Origin: Durusdinium trenchii
Taxonomy: Eukaryota; Sar; Dinophyceae; Suessiales; Symbiodiniaceae
Assembly: GCA_963970005.1 (NCBI GenBank)
Contig: CAXAMN010021284.1
Location: forward strand, 464,968-528,967
Reading direction: 5' to 3'
DNA length: 64,000 nt
Shown here: positions 32,106 to 42,420 of the stretch, piece by piece
How the letters are laid out: every line of letters starts with the position of its first letter
Numbering within the stretch: the first letter of the stretch is position 1
Notes under the pieces: generated by a model
Seen by the model: the letters and a program-made list of their open reading frames with translations, nothing else
The model's database searches: none
What the model was told of the DNA's origin: nothing
Translations under genes and position numbers: made by a program

Positions 32106-33602
32106 CTGGCAACGAAGACGAGGCCGGACATTGCCTACACGGTCAGCCGAATTTGCTCAGCGACGAGCCGGGCTCCAAAATGGGCGATCCAAACCGCATA
32201 CCAGCTGATCAGGCACCTGAATGCCACGCAGGGCCTGGGCTTGTGGTACCGGAGAGACGCCAACTTCATCCTGGAGTCAGTGAGTGATGCCTCTTTCGCT
32301 CCAGGAGGTGCTCATAGCCATGGCTGCGTGATCACAACGGTGGCCGGAGCACCGGTGGCATGGAAGAGCTGCAAGCAGCCGTTCCCCGCCCTTTCAACCG
32401 CGGAGGCCGAGCTCATAGAGGTCATCGAAGCGGTGGTTGTGGGAGACAGCATCGCATGTCTGGTTGATGAGATGGCGAAGGACGTCCCAAAGTTCCTCAA
32501 GTGTGACAACACTGCTGCAGTCTCGATAGCGAGTTGTGCAACTGGAGCGTGGCGTACAAGACACTTGAAGGTCCGGGCCGCCCACCTCAAATGGAGAATC
32601 CAATCTGGTCAATGGGAGCTGAAGTACCAACCTGGAAGGGAGCTCATCGCGGATATCGGCACCAAGTCTTTGCCAGTGGCCCGGGTCAACGAGCTGAGGC
32701 AACGGATGGGAATGTCATGGCAGCCCGACTCAGTGGACGAAGTACATGAGGAGGACAAGGGCATTGTCGCACCGAGGGCTATGAAGTTGGTCGCGAAGTA
32801 CCACTTGGAGAAGGCCATGAGGCTTGTTGTGGTGCTGTCGGCATTGAAAGAGGTGCATGGAGCCATGGCGGAGAATGTCACCAAGGATGCCGATGAGAAT
32901 GTCGAGGGTGACCAGATCTTGTACCTCCTCAGCGTCATGATGATGTTGCTGGGAATGGTGCTCATGAAGGTCATTCAAAAATGCCGCTTGCATTGGAACC
33001 GGGTGGAGGACGATCCGGCGACGCGTAGAGTGAGGGTCTCTCGCTTGGCTGGTCAATCTTCTTCCGGGACAAGGACTTCTACCAGACCTCAAGGAGGAGG
33101 AGATCGAGAACCACGTCAACGTGATGGGGAATGGCAGCAAATGAACCATGGAGGGCAGAGTGCTTCATCCTCATCACCAAGGGGTACCAGGATGGGTGGA
33201 GGCATTGAAGATGGACATCAAGGGAGACCGGATCCCGCGCTGAATGAGCCACAAGAGGAACCGCCGAATCAAGCTGACCTACCTGGAGGGCATCATCTGC
33301 AGATCACCCTGACTGGGAGGAGGAGGCGATTCCCCAATGAGCCAACGTGGAAGATCTGGTTCGCGGAGTCCAGCAAGTGCTTCCATAGACAGCGGAGCTG
33401 CAGGGGATTGAGCAAGGCCAACCGAGTTCATGAACAGCCGGTGTGTGGAGCCTGTCAAAGGGCCACCAGAGGCCAGAGAAGTCTTCGAGAGACGAACTTC
33501 GTCTATGAGGACCAGCTCGGCAACTTCCACACCGATGCTCGGTGCAATGCGGTCACGGGACCGATGACTGAGATCCGCCAATGTAAAGTGTGTGGCGGCT
33601 GA
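32106..33602 (+). CDS. copia Pol continuation: RNase H and membrane/zinc tail
   Basis: Same frame as the upstream polyprotein, separated only by the TAG at 32103-32105; ends TGA 33600-33602. Begins LATKTRPDIAYTVSRIC, the standard link to RNase H. RNase H residues: Asp2256 in SVSDASF, Glu2297 in STAEAEL, Asp in KCDNTAA, Asp in IADIGTKSLP (numbered with the stop as 2195). Beyond RNase H, where copia proteins normally stop, there are about 300 further residues: a hydrophobic segment at about 2464-2486 (ILYLLSVMMMLLGMVLMKVI), a charged linker, and two successive Cys/His units, CFHRQRSCRGL...CGAC and NFHTDARCNAV...CKVC. This tail could anchor or traffic the protein, or form a zinc module. It needs readthrough, reversion or another active copy to be made. 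Confidence 0.85.
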   Translation: MATKTRPDIAYTVSRICSATSRAPKWAIQTAYQLIRHLNATQGLGLWYRRDANFILESVSDASFAPGGAHSHGCVITTVAGAPVAWKSCKQPFPALSTAEAELIEVIEAVVVGDSIACLVDEMAKDVPKFLKCDNTAAVSIASCATGAWRTRHLKVRAAHLKWRIQSGQWELKYQPGRELIADIGTKSLPVARVNELRQRMGMSWQPDSVDEVHEEDKGIVAPRAMKLVAKYHLEKAMRLVVVLSALKEVHGAMAENVTKDADENVEGDQILYLLSVMMMLLGMVLMKVIQKCRLHWNRVEDDPATRRVRVSRLAGQSSSGTRTSTRPQGGGDREPRQRDGEWQQMNHGGQSASSSSPRGTRMGGGIEDGHQGRPDPALNEPQEEPPNQADLPGGHHLQITLTGRRRRFPNEPTWKIWFAESSKCFHRQRSCRGLSKANRVHEQPVCGACQRATRGQRSLRETNFVYEDQLGNFHTDARCNAVTGPMTEIRQCKVCGG

Positions 33603-33660
33603 AGCGGTTTGAGCCTACGGCTCGATTTTCGAATGCTGGTCAGATGCTAAACGCACGACC

Positions 33661-33669
33661 AGGGAGGAG
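33661..33669 (+). promoter_or_regulatory. Polypurine tract of the LTR element
   Basis: AGGGAGGAG directly abuts the TG of the 3' LTR, the position of the plus-strand primer in LTR retrotransposons. Confidence 0.85.
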
Positions 33670-33760
33670 TGCTGGTCCGCAAAGGATGACACGCACAAAA
33701 CGAGAAGTGTACACTCGACAGCCGCTTTTATGCTCGAAAATAGGAGCGTTGAACCTTGCA
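33670..33760 (+). repeat. 3' LTR (91 bp)
   Basis: Identical to 25359-25449 and followed by target duplication GGAAC (33761-33765). Confidence 0.95.
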
Positions 33761-33765
33761 GGAAC

Positions 33766-34435
33766 AACAGTCCTAATATCAGGCAATGTCGACATATCAG
33801 CCCCAAGGGTTCAGCGTATCCTGCAGAAAAGTCATGGTCCTTGATGCCACAATCCCGAAACATCCCGAGACAACATGCACATCAGACATCCACATCAGCA
33901 TGCCAGAGAGCTACCCAGCTACCGGTGTTTGACCCGCAGAATTCCAAGACTCTTCGATGCAGAACAGATATGTGGACTTACGAGGCCCGGTGATGCTTTG
34001 CCAGCCCTTCCAGCCAGCCAGCCAAACAGGCAGGCCACCCAGGCAGGCCACCCACCAACCCACCCTCCCACCCCAAAAAGAACTATATATAATTAATTAC
34101 CGTAGAATAGGTGGTCGATCGCGATTGCATCTGTCCTCAAGCGAATCCCTGGAGCGCTTGGATCATCGATCCGCTTTGCCGTGGTGCTTGGAGTCGTGGG
34201 ATTCCTGCGGTCAACTGGATGTGGATCACCAGGTGTTTGAGACGAGGCGGTTCAGGAACCTGTTGCAAGAAGCATCTTCACCCAGACCTTGTGCCCAAGG
34301 CCCAGAATGGGGCTGTTCACTTCTTGCCAGGCAGTTTGTTATATCTCGAGACTTCAGCCTTGCAACCAGTAACCAGTGGATCTGGTAGATCGTGATCGGA
34401 ACCTTTCCCGTGTCCCAACACCGGGCGCGCCACCC
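33766..34435 (+). other. Spacer with CCAGC/CCACC-rich run
   Basis: No gene recognised. A low-complexity run of CAGC, CAGGC and CCACC units fills about 34006-34073. An open stretch at 34111-34395 has no recognisable domain. Confidence 0.4.
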
Positions 34436-34524
34436 GGCCCAGCGTGCACCTGCGGGCGAGGTCGGATGGCTCGGTCGTCGCCTGGGGCGATCCCTTCAGT
34501 GGCGGAACGCTCACCGCCATGCAG
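34436..34524 (+). CDS. RCC1-like blade exon 1 of the cluster
   Basis: In the frame starting at GTG 34444 it encodes RSDGSVVAWGDPFSGGTLTA, the core of an RCC1-like repeat, followed by CAG|GCGACG, a possible GC donor. The acceptor is not fixed. RCC1 blades are beta-propeller units of 45-55 residues. One partial blade per exon is what the neighbouring exons also show. Confidence 0.55.
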
Positions 34525-34692
34525 GCGACGGCGGTGCAGGGTGGGTGGTGGGTGGGTGGGTGCAGATCATGGTCATTTCAGTCCAATTCTTGAACCACAG
34601 CCGAAATGGTAAACACGCCATTCCTAGGACTTCGTGGCCATTTCTCCAACCGGTTCATTGAGTCGCCCACAACGGCGGATCGCGCTGCGCAG

Positions 34693-34803
34693 GAGGAGCG
34701 CCTGCAGGATGTGCAGCAGATCGCGGCCTCCTTCGGCGCCTTCTGTGGCGTCACCGGCGACGGTGCAGCGGTGGCCTGGGGCGACCCTGACTTTGGGGGT
34801 GAT
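34693..34803 (+). CDS. RCC1-like blade exon
   Basis: After GCGCAG it encodes EERLQDVQQIAASFGAFCG, then GDGAAVAWGDPDFGGD, with a possible GC donor (GGTGAT|GC). A complete strand pattern: DVQQIAAS, AFxxVTxDG, VAWGDPxFGGD. The start ERLQDVQQ closely matches the exon at 40402 (ERLQGVQQ), so the blades arose by duplication. Confidence 0.65.
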
Positions 34804-35374
34804 GCTCGGAAGATGTGGGTGGAGATGTGGGAATGGGGGGATGGAATGGGATGGAAACAACTTGGGGGAATGAGGGAAGCCGTGGGATCGTGTGAAATTC
34901 ATTCAGTAATCAGATGTGTAATCAGTCATGTGGTGTTGTTTTGAAAGCTCGTGGATTTCTGGATGCATGAACTGGGCGAATGAGAGCGATTTGTTCGAGA
35001 GTGCAGGATTCTGTCACTGTGGTTAGCCAATTAGGCAAAAGCAATGGTGAATGGCTTGAAAAGGATACAAGTTGTGATCGAGATCTGAATGATATGTGAT
35101 ATGTGTTTTGCCAAACAATTATACATATATATATATATTGAAACTTGACAAGTTGAGCAGAAATGACACCCTTAAATTACCTTTAGAGGTCCGCGTGTTG
35201 CCCAAATCAAAGACTCCGCATAAGACCTGGTCTCCAGAAAACTAATCTTTTGTCAAACACTTAATTTTATATAAACCATGCTAAACTGCTAAACCGTAAC
35301 CCCTGACCCCTTCTCAGTCGAAACTTCTAAAAAATGTTGTTACCACCTAAAAGGATGACTACCATACTCTCCAA

Positions 35375-35408
35375 TCACCTTCTGAGAAGGTACTTGGATC
35401 CCTAGGGT
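35375..35408. repeat. Relic end of the CCCTAGGGATCC family
   Basis: CACCTTCTGAGAAGGTACTTGGATCCCTAGGG is one terminus of the inverted-repeat family also seen at 14663, 37739, 44379 and 62352. No left end is recognisable. Confidence 0.6.
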
Positions 35409-35450
35409 ACAATACCAATAACATGTCAGAAGCATTCCCAAAGGCCCGAC

Positions 35451-35558
35451 GGCCCGTCATTCAGCTTCCAACCTGGCTGGGCCGAGGACAGCCACGCGGT
35501 GCGGCATCAGCTGAAGGATGTCAAGGTGCGGCAAGCGGCGGCGGTGTTTTCGTGCTGA
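35451..35558 (+). CDS. Degenerate RCC1-like blade exon
   Basis: Encodes PGWAEDSHAVRHQLKDVKVR and then a stop (TGA 35556-35558). This corresponds to the second half of a blade (WGDxxxGGDSxAVQxQLKDV), with the Gly-Asp positions changed. Either a decayed exon, or spliced upstream of the stop. Confidence 0.45.
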   Translation, partial: GPSFSFQPGWAEDSHAVRHQLKDVKVRQAAAVFSC

Positions 35559-36517
35559 AATGGTACTGAAACGGTGCAGGTAGGGTGTTTCGTGGTGTCT
35601 CCAGTTGTAGACTGAAATACCCTAGGCCACTCTAGTAGAAGGGCGTTGACTTTTGGAGTTTGTTCCCTTTAGTGAGTCGGCCATACTTATTGGGGATTTG
35701 TATGTGCAAGACTTATGGGGAGGGTTTCATCCGAATGTGACTAGGTGCAAGAGGACTGACTCACCTAGTGCATTTCGGAAGACACTGACACGTCGTTCGA
35801 GTTCCGCAAGCTGCTTATGCAGATGTAGGTTCTTTTTTCCAGTAGATCATTCTTGTGAACTGATGAACCTCTAGCAGGAGTCAACATGTTAATCAAGATT
35901 TACCAGATGTTGATAATGTCAGCATCATTCATCATTCTGCATTGTGTGCTCATTGTAATTCTTTTGGCCAACAGATCACATCAGAATTCCTTATCAGCAA
36001 GCACAAACTGATGTTTCAGCAACTACAGTCCTACTCATGTTCTGCTGTTCTGACTATAAGAAGGCTGCTGCAATAGACACGTGTATCGCCGAGAAGAAAA
36101 CAACAGCAAACATGTAAACTCCGAAGAAGTTGACCGAGCTGCTTCGATCCCACTCGTGAAGCGCACCAATTCAACATAGTTCAACCATGTTGAACCCCAT
36201 GAACCCTATATAGGGATCTACAGAAAACTAAGGCTCCAACTACCTCCGTTTCGAAGGTGCTTGGGGTGGGTGCCAGGGGGGGTTGAACCACCTTCTGAGG
36301 ATATGATTGGAGCCATCTTTGATCCCCTAGAGATCCTGGCCTACCTCCGTTGAGGTGCTTGGGGTGAATGCATCGGGGGTCCAACCACCACCTGACAACA
36401 CATGGGGCCAATCGGAGCCCGCCGTTCGGACACCGGGAAGCTTCGGTTGGATCCGGTCCACCTGGACGCGACCCGGACTCGTGTGACCACGACCACGGTG
36501 GGCTGGGGACGTCGCAG

Positions 36518-36581
36518 GAAGTGTTTGCCACGGGCTTTGCGTTTGCAGCTTTGAAGGTGGATGGCACGGTCGTCACATGGG
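36518..36581 (+). CDS. RCC1-like half-blade exon
   Basis: After GTCGCAG it encodes EVFATGFAFAALKVDGTVVTW and ends TGG G|GA, a GA donor splitting the Gly after Trp. The exon at 43171 starts with the complementary phase (|GT GAT CCT), so the WG|D junction position is conserved. If not spliced, a TGA follows at 36590-36592. Confidence 0.6.
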
Positions 36582-37738
36582 GAGCAACTTGATCCAGAAG
36601 TGATGGAAGTGCTGGACGTGAACGACTCGTTATGAATGGCCAGAACTTCTGATATGAATGGTCCATACCAATGCCTAGCAACTTATGCAGTACATACCAC
36701 TGAAGATAAAGCCTAAATTGTACCGTTCTCTCCTGCACCCTTAGCTGCTTTTGTGGCTGTTCAACCCTGTGTGATTATGGAGTTATTCTTTGCTCGGTGA
36801 GGGTGGGAGGTATGAAGACGCATCACCAAGCTGCCTGAAGACATTGATGCTGAACCTTTGCCCAAGCACGAGCTGTTCTCCCCAGTCACTGGGGGATGAG
36901 TCAATGATATTCAATGATCATGGCTTCATGCAACAAAGCCATGGATAAGTACCCAGGCTTATACAAGTCTCATGTTGGTTTATGTTTGGGGTCAATTGTG
37001 TCCCTCCCTCTTTGAGTTCCACCTGCTTTGCTCCAAGGAGAACTACCCAGGTGGTGATAGCAGAGCAGTGCAAAGCCAACTGCGAGATGTTCGGACGTGT
37101 CTTGGTCCTGGTTCAGCAAGAGCTGCTGTGGAAAATATTTAAAAGTAAATTTGGTGGGTTTGTATTTTGTAGCGGATGTTGTGTAGAATTGAGTTTGGGA
37201 AGGTAACACAAATCCAGATGATAGCCGTTCCAGAGATGTTTCATCCAATCAATCTTGGTCAGCCAAATCTTTATGCCGGAGACTGGTGAAATCGGAAGTT
37301 CTACCATTGCATTGTGAACTCGAGAGTGTATGTAGTAAATCCCACAGATGAATCCGTGGAAGAGGCACATCACAATATAATAATGTTACTTAAAAGACAC
37401 ATGAATTCACACAGTAAGTGTATATATAATGCTGTCAATGGTGACCATTTACATGATACCAGGAGCTCCACTTGCCGTGCAACCCAACATTTGTCACAAA
37501 GGATCACATCACTTGACCCCCCATGATGTGCCCCCCCCCCCCCGAGAGGGCCCCATCACATGAGTCAGAGCCATCCTGCAGAGTCCAACCCCGGATGAGA
37601 GGGGTTCAAGGATTCCACTGCGTGTTCTACTTTGTCACACGGATTGAGAGGACCAATGGCACCAAGTGCTCATGTCGGTGTGCTTCTCATGGACCCAAGT
37701 GACCCCCCCTCAAAAAGAACGCCATTGATATATACTCT

Positions 37739-37851
37739 CCCTATAAATCCAGTTGTACCTTCTCAGGTTCGGTACGACTGGATCCTCCAAATTTTACATA
37801 ACTGCAGTGTCAAACACATCACCGTACCTGAGAAGAGACTTGGATCCCTAG
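37739..37851. repeat. Inverted-repeat element abutting an exon
   Basis: Begins CCCTATAAATCCAGTTGTACC and ends GAGACTTGGATCCCTAG, inverted ends of the CCCTA family. Shares GTGTCAAACACATCACCGTACC with relatives. The terminal CTAG supplies an AG exactly where the next RCC1-like exon begins. Confidence 0.65.
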
Positions 37852-37910
37852 AAGTCCTCTGCCGAGGATCGCAGCCTCCAGCTATGCCTTTGCCGCCATC
37901 AAGACCAACG
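37852..37910 (+). CDS. RCC1-like half-blade exon
   Basis: Encodes SPLPRIAASSYAFAAIKTN and ends AACG|GTGAGG, a canonical GT donor that again splits a Gly codon in phase 1. The acceptor is either the CTAG at 37851 or the AAG at 37854. The first lies inside the flanking inverted-repeat element. Confidence 0.6.
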
Positions 37911-38499
37911 GTGAGGCGCCATCCATGGGGCCCGGCAAAGGAAGATCAAAACGTACTAGCCTTCAGTGTGAAACAAGGAAATCCAATTACATCATAAAAT
38001 ATGATCATATAACATCATGAAAAAAGCTAGGTCAGCATACTAGTATGTAGAGTTTTGACTAGTACATGCCCCCCTTTTGGGATTGCAAAATCTCTTCCCA
38101 TGGGGGGCTTTATGATTCAAGAGTCTAGAATGAGTCATCACACTTTGCCGAAATCGGCCGAAAGAGTCTCTGGTCTCCAAAAAGACCGATGCAGGAGCTA
38201 CAAGACAGTCCTTTCGAACTGCTGACGGCAAACTATAGGCTGTCGAGTTGAGCCAGCCACCAAAAACAACACATGTTAATAACATGTTATCCACACACTT
38301 CACATGTGGTGCTTGAACTACCTGCCGGATGACCAGAAACACAAGCCTCAGTCTAGTAGTATTCATGGACAGCAGAAATCAGAACTGTGTTGAATTGTAT
38401 AACCAAAATAGGGAGACCTCCCAGGCAACGACTCCGTGACCTGTCTACCGGGAGGGATGACTCAGGTGTCTCAGGGCTCAGTCAGACTCACCCAAGGGC

Positions 38500-38594
38500 C
38501 CCTAGGGCTCAGTCGTACCTCAGGTTCGGTATGACTGGACCCTCCTGGCACCCACCCAAACATCTTCTCAGAAGGTACGACTGGAGCCCTAGCG
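38500..38594. repeat. Inverted-repeat element, CCCTAGGGCTC variant
   Basis: CCCTAGGGCTCAGTCGTACC at the left and GGTACGACTGGAGCCCTAG at the right are near-perfect inverted ends. The interior is GGTTCGGTATGACTGG, as in relatives. A near-match to another family terminus (AAATAGGGAGACC) lies just upstream at 38406-38418. Confidence 0.65.
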
Positions 38595-39439
38595 AGAAAA
38601 CATATATAGTACACCCGGTACACCCACGTTATTGACACATGAAGGGCGTCATGACTGGCAACCGAAGCAGAATGACATCAGGTGACATCTGGTGTCCTGA
38701 AGGATCGAAATCGATGCCATCGTCAGTCCCCAATGAGACGGCGGAAACTGGGTCCATTCGTAGGGGGAAAACAACAATTTGTTAGTGGGGGGATCATACT
38801 ATGACCATACTATCAATACATCATATCAATACTATCCATGCAACAAAAAACATTAAAGAAAACTAGTAGGTGGGAATCTACCTTTCCTGTTGTTTGTTGT
38901 TTTCTTGCTTCCGTCTTCGACTGGGGGCTTCTCTCCAATCCGCTCGACACCGGACTCTCGGATCGCTCGGAGTCGTGGTCCAAAACGGCCTGACCTGACG
39001 TGGCCACAGACGTGGCTGGTGGCCTGACATGGCCCGAGCTGCAGTGGACCTCTTTCGGGTTTGAGAGGATTTGCCTTCAACCAATCACTGCTTTGAAGGT
39101 TTCGTTCCATGTTCGTGCGCCCATCTTCCCCTTCGCAGGCCACAGGAATGCTGTTTTAGCAAAAGAGTAGTCGACCAATGTTGTTGCCATGTTTCTTTGG
39201 GCTGACGGTTTTTGCGGATCTTTTGATCTTGAACTTCTTGGTAGATGGATGATTGTACGTGTGAAAGAGGCCTCAATACCTTTTGGAGGGAGCCAAAGAA
39301 CTCTTTAAACTGCAGCACTGAAAAGAGAACCTCTAAAAGACCCATAAAGACCGATGTCTTCCAAGAGATGAGGATCCTTTGGCGCCGATTCCCAAAGATT
39401 CCACATCATCTGGACATGCAACCTGCAACGTACCGACGT

Positions 39440-39530
39440 ACCGACGCTGGACTTCCCAGTCACCTGGACCGCTCCGCTGGCGGAGGTGATCACTTGGGGC
39501 TCGAAGAATCCTCCCGTGGAGGCCGAGGCC
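39440..39530 (+). CDS. RCC1-like blade exon
   Basis: Encodes FPVTWTAPLAEVITWGSKN, then PPVEAEAVGL. The VITWG core is preserved while the Gly-Gly-Asp turn is replaced by PPVEAE. Exon ends are approximate. Confidence 0.45.
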
Positions 39531-39939
39531 GTGGGTCTCTCGGTGGGTCTCGATGGATGCGGAGTGCGGTGCCCTCCCGTCCGACCTCCACTGACTCATA
39601 TGACCTCCACTCATGACACCTGTTGAGGTGTTTGAAACTCTTAGCTCAGCCACGTGGGTCTGTGACATCCCCACCACGTACTCCGGGTCTCAACGGTAAA
39701 CCCAGGTTGATATTTGTCCCGAGGGTCGAATGGGGAGGTCCCTTGCAAGAAAAAGGTCTGAAGTGGGAGATGGTCATTGATGCGTTTTTTTTTTTTTTAA
39801 GGGGGCCCAAAGTTTAAAGCACTTACCTACCATCATGGCAATCCATGTTCAGCAGATGTGGGGTGGCAACAGGTTCCATTTCTGGATTATAAGGGGGTGT
39901 GACCAGAAATCCAAACCCGATTTGGACCGTCCTCTCTCG

Positions 39940-40101
39940 CCGAGCTTGGACCTGGAGCCGCTCCTCCCCCAGGAGCTGCCGGCAGTTCAGCACATCGTCG
40001 CCAGCCACGAAGCCTTCTGCGCCGTCACGACCGGTGGCCGCTGCGTCACCTGGGGCGACCGGAAGTTCGGAGGCGACAGCCATGCGGTCGAGGCGCCGTG
40101 A
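39940..40101 (+). CDS. RCC1-like blade exon
   Basis: Encodes LLPQELPAVQHIVASHEAFC, then AVTTGGRCVTWGDRKFGGDS and HAVEAP before TGA 40099-40101. A full blade with intact WGDxxFGGDS turn. It may be spliced before the stop or may be a true C-terminus. Confidence 0.65.
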   Translation, partial: PSLDLEPLLPQELPAVQHIVASHEAFCAVTTGGRCVTWGDRKFGGDSHAVEAP

Positions 40102-40401
40102 ACGTGCAGAGCAGAGCAGTACAGAGAGAGCTGAGAGAGAGCACCCAGACCTTCTTCTCATGGTTTGTGCGTATAATATAAATGCTTGTTGTTGTTTTAG
40201 ATGGTGTTCTGTTGTTGTTTTTATCCTTTGCCTCTGCCAGCTGTGCTGTGAATCAAAACCATGGTTAAGGCTCAGGCTTTGTTTGGTCTCACCGTCACAT
40301 CCTTCCATTGCAACCTCATGGCCCTCCGTCCCTTCACATCCCAGCTTTTCACGCGTGAATTTCGGACGGAACACCACATGCGGGCGCCTTCACAATTTCA
40401 G

Positions 40402-40569
40402 GAGCGCCTGCAGGGCGTGCAGCAGGTCGTCGCCTCCTTCCGTGCCTTTGCGGCGCTCACTGGGGCGGGAGCCGTGGTCTGCTGGGGTGACGACCGCTTT
40501 GGAGGCATGCTGCCAAAGGAGGTGGAGGCGAAATTGGTGAAGGTGCAGCAGAGACTTGACCTGCAGTAG
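40402..40569 (+). CDS. RCC1-like blade exon
   Basis: After TTTCAG it encodes ERLQGVQQVVASFRAFAALT, then GAVVCWGDDRFGG and a helical tail, KEVEAKLVKVQQRLDLQ, to TAG 40567-40569. A possible GC donor lies at GGAG|GCATG. Close in sequence to the 34693 exon. Confidence 0.65.
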   Translation, partial: ERLQGVQQVVASFRAFAALTGAGAVVCWGDDRFGGMLPKEVEAKLVKVQQRLDLQ

Positions 40570-40720
40570 CTTTGCTATGATTCTACTATTGTATTTATAT
40601 ATATATATGTTTATATCAGATTTCGATTGAATACTATAGCAAGCCCAAGCCTATTGAATTCCATTGTTCTGACCCCCTGAGCAAAACCTAGGTCTCCCCG
40701 ACATTTGTCACATTCCGACC

Positions 40721-40894
40721 TTCAGAGCCTCCACGCTGAGCCTGAGGCTCAGCGCTTCACATGCCGCCTTTTGCGCCGTTTTGGCCACGGGGGAAGTGGT
40801 CGCCTGGGGTCAACCCGAGTTCGGCGGCCAAGTCCCCGAGCACTTGCAGGCGTTTGCGGAAATTGTTGGAGAGTTGGTACCTGGCAAGGTCTAA
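40721..40894 (+). CDS. RCC1-like blade exon
   Basis: Encodes SASHAAFCAVLATGEVVAWG, then QPEFGGQVPEHLQAFAEIV to TAA 40892-40894. Intact blade core. The GGxxPEHLQAF ending matches the degenerate unit at 47689. Confidence 0.6.
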   Translation, partial: FRASTLSLRLSASHAAFCAVLATGEVVAWGQPEFGGQVPEHLQAFAEIVGELVPGKV

Positions 40895-41289
40895 GAGGTT
40901 TGTTTGGAGGTGTTGTGGATGTGTTTGGTGTTGCGTTATTTGATGGGGGAATGTATTGGCAAGATAATTCGCTAGGCAAACACATAATACTAACAAGGGT
41001 GTTTGCATGTAAGATCAAGTAAGATCAACATATTCCGACCTAGATTCCGACAGGACAACGAACCTGGCAAATCCAGAGCAGTGTTTTCCAGATGGTGAGA
41101 TCCAAGTGCAAAGGAGTGGGTCGTTGGATTTTTTCCCTAAACGCTGAAGACCACCTGAAACCACTTCAGAACGAACACCGCGCTCGATATTTGTTGCTTT
41201 TCTTGGCCAGGAAGGGTCCATTTCAAAGCAACCAAGTCCAATTGGTGTGAAATGCTTTGCCCACTCCTTCACTGGGCGGAACCCAGCCT

Positions 41290-41462
41290 CGAATTCAGTG
41301 TCCCGCTTCACGGGTTTATCGCAGAACCGCCTCACGGACGTGAACTTCGTGGGATCCTCGAAGAGCCTCTTTTGCGCGGTGCAGCACAGCGGCCACGTGG
41401 TGGTCTGGGGCGATCCGTCTCGGCAGGGAGAGGTGGAAGAAGTGGAGGACCTCGGGCCCTGA
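41290..41462 (+). CDS. RCC1-like blade exon
   Basis: Encodes NRLTDVNFVGSSKSLFCAVQ, then HSGHVVVWGDPSRQGEVEEV and TGA 41460-41462. Blade core intact (VVVWGDPSRQG). Confidence 0.6.
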
Positions 41463-42234
41463 TGGGCCGGATGGGCGATGGGCGGGGAGGTTGAGAGTCA
41501 AACCGCTACTTCTGCGGGTTGCTGATTCGCCTTTGGATCTGTTCAATAAGCATACTGTAATTCACCTGTCGTGGGGTTACCCTTTGCAAACTTAATATGC
41601 AATATATATATATATACATGGATTGGAATTAACCATCTAACTGCATTACAAGTTCGATAGTCATCCAACGTCCCCATCATGAGGCAGGTGTACCCGCCGC
41701 CCACCATATGGAAAAGCCGATTCCCTCCATTGAACACATCTGAACACTACCTGGCGCTGAGCTCGCTTTCGGCAGATCATTGGCCAAAAGATATATATGG
41801 TATACGTTTTGGTTCTAAAGCCTTCCAAAGGACACTGTTTGGAGCTAGAAAGCGATAAGATTTGCAGCCTCGTTAGGATCCACTTATTTTCCTTTACCCT
41901 GACCGATCACGGCTCACGTGTCCAATCAAGTCTCAAAAAGGTGGATCACTGGGCTTTAAGATCTGAAAAAGTTACTATACTCTGGATGATTCTGGATGCG
42001 TTAAAGTCTATACTCAGACTCATACTCATCTATCCAGAACGATTCTTAGTTACGTTTCGTTAATTCCCGCGATGCACAAAACAAACGAAGCATGCCGCCG
42101 AAGGAGCGACGGATCGGCGGCATGGTCCCCTTCGCTTGCCCGGTCAATGGATTTTGATTGGGGACACCCCAGTTGCTCAACCAGAAACAGGTGGAGTTCG
42201 TGTCAATAGGCCTTTCTTTTCACATGTGTCCATC

Positions 42235-42420
42235 GTCGAAACGGCTCGGGAGTCACTTCTACAACAGGAGGAGCTCCATGACGTTTGCTCGGTTTGCGCC
42301 TCGAGCCACGCTTTTGCGGCCCTCCGCCGAGATGGCCGAGTCATCACCTGGGGCTGCTCGGGCCTGCGTGACGTGCGCGGGGGTTCTAATCGAGGCAATC
42401 AGCGGGTTCGTTCGAAGTCT
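42235..42420 (+). CDS. RCC1-like blade exon
   Basis: Encodes LLQQEELHDVCSVCASSHAF, then AALRRDGRVITWGCSGLRDV. Matches the ELxDVxxIxASxxAFAALRxDGxVxTWG consensus of neighbouring exons. The right border is unclear. Confidence 0.6.

Larger units (their letters stand above)
25359..33760 (+). mobile_element. Complete Ty1/copia-type LTR retrotransposon
   Basis: 8402 bp bounded by identical 91-bp LTRs (TG...CA) and a perfect 5-bp target duplication, GGAAC, at 25354-25358 and 33761-33765. Order inside: LTR, primer binding site, one long frame with Gag, CCCH finger, CCHC knuckle, protease, methyltransferase-like domain, integrase, reverse transcriptase, RNase H and a membrane/zinc tail, then a polypurine tract and LTR. 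Integrase before RT is the Ty1/copia order. Identical LTRs indicate recent insertion. A single in-frame TAG (32103-32105) interrupts pol at the RT/RNase H connection. Confidence 0.95.

Noticed and set aside
34111-34395. Open frames just before the first RCC1-like exon as further blades
   Set aside because: None of the three frames shows the AFAAL, DG or WG positions of the repeat.
37531-37543. Run of 13 C as a functional site
   Set aside because: Simple homopolymer in non-coding DNA with nothing around it to suggest a function.
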